Positions 1 through 8,412 of a stretch of 64,000 nucleotides of DNA are shown piece after piece. Under the pieces are notes generated by a model, which was not told the origin of the DNA, made no database searches, and saw only the letters and a program-made list of their open reading frames with translations. Made by a program: the position numbers and the translations under genes. Each line of letters opens with the position of its first letter. Positions within the stretch are counted from its first letter, which is position 1. Source of the DNA: Oscillospiraceae bacterium (GTDB taxonomy: Bacteria; Bacillota; Clostridia; Oscillospirales; Oscillospiraceae); the NCBI GenBank assembly GCA_017406005.1, contig JAFQZI010000173.1, positions 47,624 through 111,623 on the forward strand. Reading direction: 5' to 3'.

Positions 1-159
1 GAGCCTGACCCAGAGGACACATGCAAGCCCGATGACTGCCCCGACCAGAGGGAAGGCGCAGAGAGTGAAACGCATGTTTCGCGCGTTCCACTGCACCTGA
101 GGCACGGGGATCGCGGAGAACATGGAGAAGGCAATTAAGATTGGCGCCAGGATGATCAT
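1..159 (-). CDS. cobS: Adenosylcobinamide-GDP ribazoletransferase, N-terminal part (runs off left edge)
   Basis: The 53 visible residues begin MIILAPILIAFSMFSAIPVP and continue with a PLVGAVIG stretch, the start typical of the membrane enzyme CobS, which joins alpha-ribazole (or its phosphate) to adenosylcobinamide-GDP in the last steps of cobalamin assembly. The first transmembrane helix is visible. The ATG at 159-157 overlaps the TGA of cobU (158-156) as ATGA, so the two are translationally coupled. The gene continues beyond base 1, so length and active-site residues cannot be judged. Confidence 0.85.
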   Translation of the reverse strand, partial: MIILAPILIAFSMFSAIPVPQVQWNARNMRFTLCAFPLVGAVIGLACVLWVRL

Positions 160-668
160 GGGATGCTTCCTTTCAAGATGTTTGGCAGAGAGGCGATGAC
201 TTCTATTACGAGATCGGCGGAGGTGGCGAGGGCGTTATTCAGCGCAGCGAGCTGCTGCAGAAAGAGAAGGGTTCCCCCTTCATAATCCGCTCCGCCGGAA
301 AACAGTTCCCCCGTCACAATGGTGAGATTGGTGCAGCGGGAAGAGAGGTCTTCCAGCTCGGATAACAGATTTTCCGTCCCCCTGCCTCGGGAAGAAAACA
401 TCTCATTGGCCACAATGTTCGGGAGATCTTCCAGCAGGACGTTGGCGTCCGGCGGAAGCGAAACCGAAGAGATATTCACCTGGCACTCCGCGGTATCAAA
501 GCCCTTTCCTTTCCGCATCTCCCGGTGAAAGGCAATCCGCTTCCTGTTCTCCACGCCTTCGTTCTCCATCGTGGCCAGATAGACGCGGCGGCCCGGCAGA
601 CGCTGCACAAGCTCTTCCGCAAAGCGGCTCTTGCCGCTGGATGCCCCGCCGATCACCAATGTCAGCAT
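156..668 (-). CDS. cobU: Adenosylcobinamide kinase / adenosylcobinamide-phosphate guanylyltransferase
   Basis: A 170-aa protein of the usual CobU length. It phosphorylates adenosylcobinamide and then transfers GMP from GTP to make adenosylcobinamide-GDP. The P-loop GGASSGKS is at residues 7-14. His48 in IAFHRE lies where the guanylylated histidine of characterised CobU proteins is found (family knowledge). It sits between cobT (6-bp gap) and cobS (4-bp overlap) in the nucleotide-loop assembly part of the operon. The protein appears intact. Confidence 0.93.
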   Translation of the reverse strand: MLTLVIGGASSGKSRFAEELVQRLPGRRVYLATMENEGVENRKRIAFHREMRKGKGFDTAECQVNISSVSLPPDANVLLEDLPNIVANEMFSSRGRGTENLLSELEDLSSRCTNLTIVTGELFSGGADYEGGTLLFLQQLAALNNALATSADLVIEVIASLPNILKGSIP

Positions 669-674
669 AATCCG

Positions 675-1736
675 TTAAACCTGAGGCGTATAGGCCTCAG
701 CCCCCAGTTTCTCAAAAGTCTGTCCGCTGTGATACACCGCGAGCGCTTGATCCAGTAGCGAGAGAAGGCATACTGCTCCGCTGCCCTCTCCGAGATGCAT
801 GCCTGCATGAATCGGTGCTTCCAGGCCGAGGGCTTCCAGCAAAGCGCGGCCCGCCGGCTCGGAAGAGACATGGCTTGCAAGCATCCCTGCCCGAACACAC
901 GGGTTGAGGCGCTGCGCACAGAGCGCAGCCACAGCGGAAATCATCCCGTCGATCACAACAGGGATACGGTAATACCCTGCCCCGAGGAAGGCGCCGCACA
1001 TCCCGGCCAGATCAAACCCGCCAACTTTGACAAGGACATCCAGCGGATCCGCAGGATCGGGACGGTTCGTCTCCAGCGCTGAACGCACAGCTTTCTTTTT
1101 CCGTTCCAGCCCGGCTCCGGAAAGCCCTGCCCCCCTGCCGACGATGCTCTCCGGATCCAGATGCAGAAGAGCTGCCGTAACGGCAGAGGCCGTCGTCGTG
1201 TTTGCAATGCCCATTTCTCCGACTGCGACAAGCTGTACGCCCTGCCCGGCAAGTTCCCGCACAAGATCGGCACCGTAAGCAATCGCAAGCCTGCATTGCT
1301 CCGGCGTCATGGCAGGCCCCCTGCTGATATCCGCTGTGCCGTTCCCGATGCGCCGGTTCAGCACACCCTGAACGGGAGGAAAATCGCGAATCCCCATATC
1401 GACGGGGATCACTTCACAGCGTGCAAGCTTTGCCATCGGGTTGACCGTGCTGGTGCCTCTCGCAAGGGCGGACGCCACCTTTCTCGTTACCTCACAGGAT
1501 GTCTGCGCCACGCCCTGCACAATCACTCCGTTGTCCGCACAGAAAACCAGCAGAGCTCTTCTGTCCAGCCGGACATCCGGATTCCCGGTCAGGGCGGCAA
1601 TGCGGACCACATCCTCCTCGAGCAGGCCGAGGCTCCCCAGCGGCTTGGCAATGCTGTCCCACTGCCGTCCGGCTGAATCTGCTGCCTCTGAATCGACAGA
1701 GACAGGGGTTGTAATCAGTTCTTCAACGGTGAGCAT
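675..1736 (-). CDS. cobT: Nicotinate-nucleotide--dimethylbenzimidazole phosphoribosyltransferase
   Basis: A 353-aa protein that makes alpha-ribazole phosphate from dimethylbenzimidazole (or another lower-ligand base) and nicotinate mononucleotide. Family signatures are visible: AKPLGSLGLLE near the N-terminus, GEMGIANTTTASA in the middle and HLGEGSGA near the C-terminus. The catalytic glutamate falls at residue 317 when translation starts at the ATG at 1736 (MLTVEEL). The open frame extends further upstream, but that part overlaps cbiA deeply and does not look like CobT. With this start the overlap with cbiA is 14 bp. Confidence 0.92.
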   Translation of the reverse strand: MLTVEELITTPVSVDSEAADSAGRQWDSIAKPLGSLGLLEEDVVRIAALTGNPDVRLDRRALLVFCADNGVIVQGVAQTSCEVTRKVASALARGTSTVNPMAKLARCEVIPVDMGIRDFPPVQGVLNRRIGNGTADISRGPAMTPEQCRLAIAYGADLVRELAGQGVQLVAVGEMGIANTTTASAVTAALLHLDPESIVGRGAGLSGAGLERKKKAVRSALETNRPDPADPLDVLVKVGGFDLAGMCGAFLGAGYYRIPVVIDGMISAVAALCAQRLNPCVRAGMLASHVSSEPAGRALLEALGLEAPIHAGMHLGEGSGAVCLLSLLDQALAVYHSGQTFEKLGAEAYTPQV

Positions 1737-3057
1737 GGCCGATGCAGGCTTCCGCAAAGCGCTTTGCCAGCGGAAGCTCCCCTCCCAAATGAAGATGCGG
1801 AAATGCGGCATAAAGGGATTTGCCCGTATAGCCGCATCGCCAGGTTTTTCCGTTCGGTTTCTCGACGCGAAGGTCGGAACCGTTTTCCGTGCAGTCCCAG
1901 TAATGGAACTCGTGGGCGGGGACGGATTCTCCCCTCCGGAACAGCAGAGAGTCCTCCTCCGCAACCAGCCACTGATATCCGAAACGCTGCAGCCTGTCCG
2001 TCCGGAAGCCCGCTCCGGGGAGACAGGCGCACATAGGGCAGCTTTCCTTCCGTTCGTTTTCCAGCGTCTGCTGCAGGTACAGAAATCCGCCGCATTCCGC
2101 GACCGTCGGCAGGCCGCTGTTTACAGCCTGGCGAATGCTCTGCCGCATGGAGGAATTCGCGGACAGGCGGTCGGCATAGAGCTCCGGATATCCGCCGCAG
2201 AGATAGAGACCGTCAGCGCCTTCGGGTATTGTAGAATCGCGCAGAGGACTGAAAAAGGCAAGCTTCGCACCGGCATCTTCCAGCGCTTCCAGGCTGTCGG
2301 CATAGAAGAAACAAAAGGCTTCATCTTTCGCCACGGCGATGGTACAGGCCTGCTCGGCTTTTTTCTTTTCCGGCTTTTCCGCGACACAGGGGGAAGCCAG
2401 ATTCACCAGGGCATCTAGATCCACCGTGAGCTCCATCTGAGCGGAGAGCATCGCAAAACGCCCGGAAAGGTCTTCGATTTCCCCTGCCGTAAGAAGCCCG
2501 AGATAGCGGCTTTCCAGCACAGCCTCGTCCATCGGAGGCAGGAATCCCAGAACCGGCAGGCCGGTTTCCCGTTCCAGAACAGGCGTCAGAGATGCCGCCA
2601 GAGATTCTTTACATCCGTTGAGAAGGATCCCGGCGAGGCGGCTTTTCGGACGAAACGCCGTCAGACCTTTGATCTGTGCAGCGAGGGTCAGCATGCTCCC
2701 CTGCGGCCTGACAACCAGGACGGCAGGAAATTGCAGCACATCGGCAAGGGCATAAGCGCTCGCCTCGTCTGTGCCGCTGAGGCCGTCATAATATCCCATG
2801 GCCCCTTCCAGAACGACAAACTCTCCACCGTGAAGCGCCACAGAGGAACGCACGGCATCTTTCCCTTGGAGGAACAGATCCAGATTCCGGGAGGGTACGC
2901 CCAGAACCTCGGAGTGAAACATCGGATCGATATAATCCGGCCCGCACTTGAAAGCGTGCACATCTATGCCCCGCTTTTTCAGAGCCGCAAGCAGCGAACA
3001 AGTGACGACCGTCTTCCCCGCTCCGCTGTGCATGGCAGTAATCAGAATCTGCTTCAT
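1723..3057 (-). CDS. cbiA: Cobyrinate a,c-diamide synthase
   Basis: A 444-aa ATP-dependent amidase that uses glutamine to amidate the a and c side chains of cobyrinate. The N-terminal synthetase domain has the P-loop AMHSGAGKT (residues 8-16) and the CGPDYIDPMFH stretch. The C-terminal class-I glutamine amidotransferase domain has its nucleophilic cysteine in VAECGGF (about residue 322) and a terminal FPHLHLGG histidine motif. It overlaps cbiET by ATGA at 3054-3057. Length is standard for CbiA; the hydrogenobyrinate enzyme CobB of the aerobic route is a close relative, but the neighbours are of the CbiE/T/F type. Confidence 0.92.
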   Translation of the reverse strand: MKQILITAMHSGAGKTVVTCSLLAALKKRGIDVHAFKCGPDYIDPMFHSEVLGVPSRNLDLFLQGKDAVRSSVALHGGEFVVLEGAMGYYDGLSGTDEASAYALADVLQFPAVLVVRPQGSMLTLAAQIKGLTAFRPKSRLAGILLNGCKESLAASLTPVLERETGLPVLGFLPPMDEAVLESRYLGLLTAGEIEDLSGRFAMLSAQMELTVDLDALVNLASPCVAEKPEKKKAEQACTIAVAKDEAFCFFYADSLEALEDAGAKLAFFSPLRDSTIPEGADGLYLCGGYPELYADRLSANSSMRQSIRQAVNSGLPTVAECGGFLYLQQTLENERKESCPMCACLPGAGFRTDRLQRFGYQWLVAEEDSLLFRRGESVPAHEFHYWDCTENGSDLRVEKPNGKTWRCGYTGKSLYAAFPHLHLGGELPLAKRFAEACIGHAHR

Positions 3058-4235
3058 GGTTTTTTCCCTGAAATCAGCCAGATCGGGTTCTGTGCCGTCA
3101 TCATATGGCTGCTGCCGACAACCCTGCTCCTGCTTGCGGAAAGCTGCAGGATCTCCGTGTTGTATCCCGCCGCTTCGAGCGTAACAGTTGCCAGATGAAG
3201 GGTTTCAATCGTGACGGCCGTCACACAGACGGCAGCCTTCGGGGACTTTTCCATAACGGCACGGAGGATTTCTTCGCCGTTTCCGCCCGTCCCTCCGACA
3301 AACACCGCATCCGCCTCCGGCAGGCCGTTCAGGGCTTCCGGAGCATGGCCCCCGATCAGGCGCAGATTCCAGGCGCCGAGCTTTCTGCGGTTTGCTTCCG
3401 CCAGCAGAAGGGCGTTTTCATCCCGCTCAATCCCGTATACCGCACCGACGTGCAGCGCAAGCTCGATTGCCACGCTTCCCGTCCCGGTGCCGATATCCCA
3501 GCAGACGGAATCCTCTTCCACTTCCAGAAGAGAGAGCACCATGGCACGGACCTCGCGCTTCGTCATCGGGATGCCTTCCGCACGTTCAAAACAGTCATCC
3601 GGCATCCCGGGCAGGTAGCGTGTGCGATTCGGTGCCCTGTCTGCAAGCATAACGCTGAGCGTTGCGAAGGATTGGTTTACATAATCTTTTGCTGCCCCGC
3701 GGCGGATCGTCTCCGCATCGCCGCCGAACTCTTCCCCAATGGCGACGGGAAGTTCTTCAAGCCCCGCCTCACACAGCTTTCTGCAAAGCTCCGCGGGTGT
3801 CTCGCATCCTCCTGTCAGGAAGAAAACGGGTTTGCCCCGGCAGACTTCTTTTACCGGGTCGCACTGCCTGCCATGGGCGCTGCAGAAATGCCAGCCCTGC
3901 CAGGGGATCTGCAGCTTTGCGGAGAACAGCTGCAGGCTGGAAATACCGGGAAGAACGGAAACATCCTCCCCTTCCAGATACGGGAGCAGAATGCGCGCGC
4001 CGGAATTGAAGCCGCTGTCTCCGCTGAAGAGGACGGAAGCAATATCGCAGCCGCTCTCTTTCAGAATGGAGGCGATCTCCTCCGGCCGCACCGCCTCGGC
4101 GCAGGGCTTTCCGCTGCCGAGCTGCTCCAGCAGGCGCCGGGAACCGACCAGGAGAGAGGATTGCCGGATGGCTTCGGAAGCCTCAATGGTCAGAGATCGT
4201 TCACCGCAACCGCAGCCGATCAGAAAAATCTTCAT
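3054..4235 (-). CDS. cbiET: Fused precorrin-6Y/cobalt-precorrin C5,15-methyltransferase and decarboxylase (CbiE-CbiT)
   Basis: A 393-aa two-domain corrin methyltransferase. Residues 1 to about 190 are a CbiE-type tetrapyrrole methylase (LIGCGCGERSLT start, FSGDSGF and LPGISS motifs). Residues 200-393 are a CbiT-type Rossmann SAM methyltransferase with the nucleotide loop DIGTGTGSVAIE at 247-258. Fused forms correspond to CobL and are common in Clostridia. It couples by 4-bp overlaps with both cbiF upstream and cbiA downstream. Both halves look intact. Confidence 0.9.
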   Translation of the reverse strand: MKIFLIGCGCGERSLTIEASEAIRQSSLLVGSRRLLEQLGSGKPCAEAVRPEEIASILKESGCDIASVLFSGDSGFNSGARILLPYLEGEDVSVLPGISSLQLFSAKLQIPWQGWHFCSAHGRQCDPVKEVCRGKPVFFLTGGCETPAELCRKLCEAGLEELPVAIGEEFGGDAETIRRGAAKDYVNQSFATLSVMLADRAPNRTRYLPGMPDDCFERAEGIPMTKREVRAMVLSLLEVEEDSVCWDIGTGTGSVAIELALHVGAVYGIERDENALLLAEANRRKLGAWNLRLIGGHAPEALNGLPEADAVFVGGTGGNGEEILRAVMEKSPKAAVCVTAVTIETLHLATVTLEAAGYNTEILQLSASRSRVVGSSHMMTAQNPIWLISGKKP

Positions 4236-4993
4236 GGGGCAGCCTCCTTTTCCCGGAAGCCTGTTGTAAACGACGGATCATAGAGGCAGCTGCGATCAAA
4301 GCTGCTGTTCAGAAAATCGCCGACCAGGATCAGCGCTGTTTTTTCCACGGCATTCTCCCGCCCGACAGCGGCAAGCGACCCGACCGTACAAGGGAGGACC
4401 TTTTCCTCCGGCCAGCTCGCCTTATAGACGATGCAGGCAGGGGTATCCGCTGTATAGGCTCCCTTCAGCAGTTCTCCCTGCAGGGCGGGAAGCATCCCGG
4501 CGGAGAGGAAAACCGCCATGGAAGCTCCGTGTGAAGCCATTGCCGCTATCGCCTCGCGCTCCGGAACCGGTGTGCGGGCAGCCATACGCGTGAGGATCAC
4601 ACTCTGGCTGACGCCCGGCAGTGTGTACTCCGCATGGGCAGAAGCTGCCGCCGCGCAGAAACTCGAAACGCCTGGGACAATATCATACGAAATGCCTCTC
4701 TGCTCCAGAGCATCCATCTGTTCGCGGATCGTGCTGTACACAGCCGTGTCACCCGTGTGCAGGCGAACGGTGGTTTTCCCTTCCCTCTCCGCACGCTCGA
4801 TCAGGACAAGCACCTGCTCAAGGGTCAGGAACGCGCTGTTATGCACTTCACATGTTGGTTTACAACATTTCAGGAGCTCAGGATTGACAAGGCTGCCGGC
4901 ATAGATCACAACATCGGCCTCTTCCAGAAGCTTTGCTCCGCGCAGCGTTATCAGGTCGGGGGCTCCCGGCCCCGCTCCGACAAAATGAACCAT
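4232..4993 (-). CDS. cbiF: Cobalt-precorrin-4 (precorrin-4) C11-methyltransferase
   Basis: A 253-aa SAM-dependent methyltransferase of the corrin ring. It begins MVHFVGAGPGAPDLIT and carries YAGSLVNPELL, LHTGDTAVYS and VPGVSSFCAAAA, all characteristic of CbiF/CobM. It is the first gene of the visible cobalamin run and has a strong AATAGGAGG ribosome site just upstream of its ATG. No promoter or cobalamin riboswitch fits in the 60 bases to murC, so expression probably comes through the murC terminator or from a weak promoter inside murC. Confidence 0.92.
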   Translation of the reverse strand: MVHFVGAGPGAPDLITLRGAKLLEEADVVIYAGSLVNPELLKCCKPTCEVHNSAFLTLEQVLVLIERAEREGKTTVRLHTGDTAVYSTIREQMDALEQRGISYDIVPGVSSFCAAAASAHAEYTLPGVSQSVILTRMAARTPVPEREAIAAMASHGASMAVFLSAGMLPALQGELLKGAYTADTPACIVYKASWPEEKVLPCTVGSLAAVGRENAVEKTALILVGDFLNSSFDRSCLYDPSFTTGFREKEAAP

Positions 4994-5010
4994 CTTTCCT
5001 CCTATTGCAT

Positions 5011-5042
5011 CAAAAAGGCATGCTCCGAGACCGGAACATGCC
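5011..5042 (-). terminator. Intrinsic terminator after murC
   Basis: On the minus strand an imperfect hairpin (GGCATG and CATGCC arms, positions 5017-5042) is followed by five T residues (5012-5016). It lies between the murC stop and the cbiF start, so it would also act as an attenuator for the cobalamin genes. Confidence 0.7.
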
Positions 5043-5053
5043 AGTTTTCCGCT

Positions 5054-6427
5054 TCAGCTTCTCAGGAGATTCTCTCCCATTTTGTAAACATCCCCCGCGC
5101 CGACTGTGAGGATGATATCCCCCGGCCTTGCAATGGCACGAAGCGTATTTTCAAGCGTATCCTTATCCGGATAGAATGTGGAATTCGGGATCTGTTCTGC
5201 AAGGGCTGCGGAGGAGATCCCCAGGGTATTCTGCTCTCTGGCCGCATAGATCTCCATCAGGAGAAGCACATCCGGGCGCTTGAGCTGCTTTACGAAATCA
5301 TCAAACAGTGCAGCGGTTCTGGAATAGGTGTGAGGCTGGAAAACCACAATGGTACGCTTGTATTCCAGCTTATCCAGCGTGTCAAACAGGGCTTTGAGCT
5401 CTCCGGGATGGTGTGCATAGTCATCATACACATCGGCCCCGTTGAATTTGCCCTTGAATTCAAATCGCCTTTCCGCTCCGTTGAATCCGGCAAGACCGTA
5501 CTTCACGGCGGTGGGACGGATCCCGAGGCTGATGCAGGCAGCTGTAGCCGCCAGCGCGTTTTTCACATTGTGGACGCCGGGAACATGCAGCGTCACATCG
5601 GTGAACTTTTTATTCTTGTAATAGATATCAAAAGTGGTATTCGTTCCGCTGTAGCGGATGTTCTTCGCCGTAACGTCCGCTTTGTTCTCGAAGCCGAACG
5701 TAATCATTTTCCGGCGGACATCCTTCAGGGCATCCATGGTGTTGGCATCGTCCGCATTCGCAACGATCACACCGCCGTCTTCCGGCACTTTGGAGGCAAA
5801 AATCCGGAAGCTGCGCTTCAGTTCTTCCAGATCCTTGAAAAAGTCAAGATGGTCCGCTTCGATATTCAGCACCACGGCAACCGTCGGATAAAATGAAAGG
5901 AAGGAGTTATAGTACTCGCACGCTTCCATGATAATGGTGTTGCCGTGGCCGATCCTGTGCCCGGCGTTCAGGAGCGGGAGCGTCCCTCCGATCATAACGG
6001 TGGGGTCTTTTTCCGCTGCCATCAGGATATGCGTACACATCGAAGTGGTAGTCGTCTTCCCGTGGGTGCCTGAAATGCACAGGGCATTGTTGTAATCCCG
6101 CGAAATCGTGCCCCATGCCTGGGTGCGCTCGAAAACGGGGATATCCTTTTCCCTGGCCGCGATGATCTCCGGGTTGTCATCGTGCACGGCAGCCGTCCTC
6201 ACGACGAATTCTACCTCATCGGTAATATTCTCCGCATGATGCCCGATGATCACCGGAATTCCGAGTTCCCGCAGATTCCGGACATTCTGGCTTTCCATGG
6301 TGTCAGATCCGGAAATGTTCAGCCCCATATCAAAGAGGACTTCCGCCAGGGAGGACATGGAAACACCGCCGATCCCGATCAGGTGCCCTCTTCTCCCGGG
6401 AGACATATAATTTTCAAAATCAGCCAT
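5054..6427 (-). CDS. murC: UDP-N-acetylmuramate--L-alanine ligase
   Basis: A 457-aa cytoplasmic Mur ligase that adds L-Ala to UDP-MurNAc in peptidoglycan synthesis. The N-terminal nucleotide fold has GIGGVSMSSLAE (about 18-29), the ATP-binding loop is GTHGKTTTT (120-128), and the C-terminal ligase domain has VFQPHTYSRT. The start was placed at the ATG at 6427 because a GGAG site lies 8 bases upstream and the product then begins MADFENYM. The frame stays open upstream, but that stretch contains the promoter. The gene is complete. Confidence 0.95.
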   Translation of the reverse strand: MADFENYMSPGRRGHLIGIGGVSMSSLAEVLFDMGLNISGSDTMESQNVRNLRELGIPVIIGHHAENITDEVEFVVRTAAVHDDNPEIIAAREKDIPVFERTQAWGTISRDYNNALCISGTHGKTTTTSMCTHILMAAEKDPTVMIGGTLPLLNAGHRIGHGNTIIMEACEYYNSFLSFYPTVAVVLNIEADHLDFFKDLEELKRSFRIFASKVPEDGGVIVANADDANTMDALKDVRRKMITFGFENKADVTAKNIRYSGTNTTFDIYYKNKKFTDVTLHVPGVHNVKNALAATAACISLGIRPTAVKYGLAGFNGAERRFEFKGKFNGADVYDDYAHHPGELKALFDTLDKLEYKRTIVVFQPHTYSRTAALFDDFVKQLKRPDVLLLMEIYAAREQNTLGISSAALAEQIPNSTFYPDKDTLENTLRAIARPGDIILTVGAGDVYKMGENLLRS

Positions 6428-6464
6428 CTTATACTCCGTAATCAGTTCATTTACAAATTGTTCC

Positions 6465-6493
6465 TTGATGAATACGCCGTAAAATGGTAAAAT
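6465..6493 (+). promoter_or_regulatory. Sigma-70 type promoter for cca
   Basis: TTGATG at 6465-6470, a 17-base spacer and TAAAAT at 6488-6493. It overlaps the transcribed leader of murC, so the two genes have overlapping divergent transcripts. Confidence 0.5.
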
Positions 6494-6536
6494 GAAGCAG
6501 AAAGAAGACCGAATCTTCAGGTTCCGTTTCTGATTT

Positions 6537-6565
6537 ATTATAATCCCGAGCGGTGCTGAATGCAA
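6537..6565 (-). promoter_or_regulatory. Sigma-70 type promoter for murC
   Basis: Read on the minus strand: TTGCAT (6565-6560), a 17-base spacer and a perfect TATAAT (6542-6537). It gives a leader of about 100 nt before the murC start at 6427. Confidence 0.65.
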
Positions 6566-6585
6566 GAACTTTTAAAGGATGCCAT

Positions 6586-7776
6586 ATGGTCGACATAACG
6601 CCACCTAAATACGTCAGAAATGTTTTAAAAACGCTCGCTTCCCGCGGGTACCCCGCTTGTATTGTGGGCGGATGTGTGCGGGATATGATCCTGCGTGTAC
6701 CCCCGAATGACTGGGACATCGCCACTTCTGCCACTCCGGATGAACTTCTTGAGTTGTTCCCCGACTCCATTCCGACGGGAATCCGGCACGGAACCGTCAC
6801 GGTCAAATCCGGCGGGCAGTTCGTTGAAGTGACGACCTTCCGCGATGACGGAGAGTATCTGGACCATCGTCATCCGGACCACGTCAGTTTTGTCGGAGAC
6901 CTGAACACGGATCTCGGCAGGCGGGATTTCACGATCAACGCCATTGCGGTCACTTCAACCGGTGTTCTGGTTGATCCCTACCACGGGATAGACGATATTC
7001 GCGCCGGCATTATCCGTGCCGTCGGGAATCCGAAGCAGCGGTTTGAAGAAGATGCGCTGCGCATGCTGCGTGCCTTCCGTTTCTCTTCCCGGCTCGGGTT
7101 TGAAATTGAAGAGGATACCTTTTTTGCCATTCTGGCCAATGCCTCCCTCGCCGCCGGGCTCTCCGCCGAACGCGTCAGGGATGAGATTGAGAAGATCCTG
7201 CTCACAGCGAATCCGGAGACGCTCTATACCGTTATCGAATGCGGGCTGCTGGACACCTATCTTCTCAAGCATTTGAGCCGGGATGACGGGCTGATCCGCA
7301 TTGCTTCCATCCGGAAGAAGGCACTGCCCCGCTGGGCCTTGTTCTGCACCATCCTGCTGGCGGATGACTGCATTGAAAGTGCTGCAGGCTTTCTCCGCTC
7401 CCTCCGGCTTGACAACCGGACCATCCGCTGCTGCAGTGATGCCTGCAGCCTGCTTATGAAAACACCTCCCGAAACCGCAGTTGACTGGAAAAAGCTTCTT
7501 CGGAAAACCGGCGTTGACAGCGTGGAATGTGCTGCAATCTGCTGGGATGCGATCTATGGGGGCGGATTCGAGGAGCAGCTCCGGAAAGTGCTGAAAAGGG
7601 GTGAATGCTTCTCCCTGAGCCGTCTGGCCGTAAACGGGCACGACCTTGCGGCACTTGGCCTGAAAGGAAAGCAGCTCGGCAATATGCTTGAATTTTTGCT
7701 GGATTATGTGATTGAATATCCCGATAACAACCGCCGCGAGCTGCTTCTCGCACTCGCTTCTGCCGGGGACGATTAA
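6586..7776 (+). CDS. cca: CCA tRNA nucleotidyltransferase (poly(A) polymerase family)
   Basis: A 396-aa enzyme that adds or repairs the 3' CCA of tRNAs. The class-II head domain is clear: GGCVRDMIL followed by DWDIATSATPDEL with the catalytic Asp-X-Asp, then RRDFTINAIA and FEEDALRMLRAFRF. The C-terminal part is shorter and less conserved, and no obvious HD phosphohydrolase signature is seen. The start was placed at the ATG at 6586, 5 bases after AAAGGAT. It is followed after 15 bp by the uracil-DNA glycosylase gene, probably as one operon. Confidence 0.92.
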   Translation: MVDITPPKYVRNVLKTLASRGYPACIVGGCVRDMILRVPPNDWDIATSATPDELLELFPDSIPTGIRHGTVTVKSGGQFVEVTTFRDDGEYLDHRHPDHVSFVGDLNTDLGRRDFTINAIAVTSTGVLVDPYHGIDDIRAGIIRAVGNPKQRFEEDALRMLRAFRFSSRLGFEIEEDTFFAILANASLAAGLSAERVRDEIEKILLTANPETLYTVIECGLLDTYLLKHLSRDDGLIRIASIRKKALPRWALFCTILLADDCIESAAGFLRSLRLDNRTIRCCSDACSLLMKTPPETAVDWKKLLRKTGVDSVECAAICWDAIYGGGFEEQLRKVLKRGECFSLSRLAVNGHDLAALGLKGKQLGNMLEFLLDYVIEYPDNNRRELLLALASAGDD

Positions 7777-7791
7777 GGGGAGGTGCAACCC

Positions 7792-8412
7792 ATGGATTTT
7801 TTTGAACAGCTGAAGCAGGAGTGCAGCCTCTGTGCGAGATGCGGCCTCGGTGCGACGAGGACAAACCTTGTTTTCGGGACGGGGAATGAGCATTCCGACA
7901 TTGTGTTTGTCGGAGAAGGACCGGGAGAAAAAGAAGATCTCCAGGGAATCCCGTTTGTCGGCCCGGCCGGCCAGCTCCTCGACACAATGCTGAAACTGAT
8001 CGGCCTCCGGCGGGAAGACGTCTATATCTGCAACATTGTGAAATGCCGGCCGCCTCTTAACCGCGACCCTGCGCCGGAGGAGCGGGAAGCATGTTCCCAA
8101 TGGCTCCAGCGCCAGCTTGAGCTGATCGATCCGAAGATCATTGTCTGCCTCGGCCGTATTTCGGCGACCTCGCTGATCAGCCCCTCTTTCAAGATCACGA
8201 AAGAGCACGGCCAGTGGTATGAGATCGACGGGCGGAAAGTAATTGCCACCTATCATCCGTCAGCGCTGTTGCGGGATGTTTCCAAACGGCCCGAGGCGTT
8301 TGCCGATTTCCGGGAGATCCGCTCAGCCATGCGGGAACTCGGCCATCTCTGTGACCCGCTCTCTTTCTATTCTTCCAAAGACAAGGAGACTGACAATGAT
8401 CCGGTTTTATAA
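7792..8412 (+). CDS. Family-4 type uracil-DNA glycosylase (iron-sulfur)
   Basis: A 206-aa protein that removes uracil from DNA as the first step of base-excision repair. Evidence: CSLCARC near the N-terminus and NIVKCRPP further on (cysteines of the Fe-S cluster), the catalytic-pocket motif GEGPGEKEDLQGIPFVG and the terminal TYHPSALLR. The ATG at 7792 was chosen over a GTG at 7783 because GGAGG at 7779-7783 is then 8 bases away. The gene overlaps the following amidohydrolase by 17 bp, indicating coupling. Confidence 0.9.
   Translation: MDFFEQLKQECSLCARCGLGATRTNLVFGTGNEHSDIVFVGEGPGEKEDLQGIPFVGPAGQLLDTMLKLIGLRREDVYICNIVKCRPPLNRDPAPEEREACSQWLQRQLELIDPKIIVCLGRISATSLISPSFKITKEHGQWYEIDGRKVIATYHPSALLRDVSKRPEAFADFREIRSAMRELGHLCDPLSFYSSKDKETDNDPVL

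Noticed and set aside
4994-5053. Cobalamin riboswitch before cbiF
   Set aside because: Only 60 bases are available and none of the conserved B12-box sequence is present.
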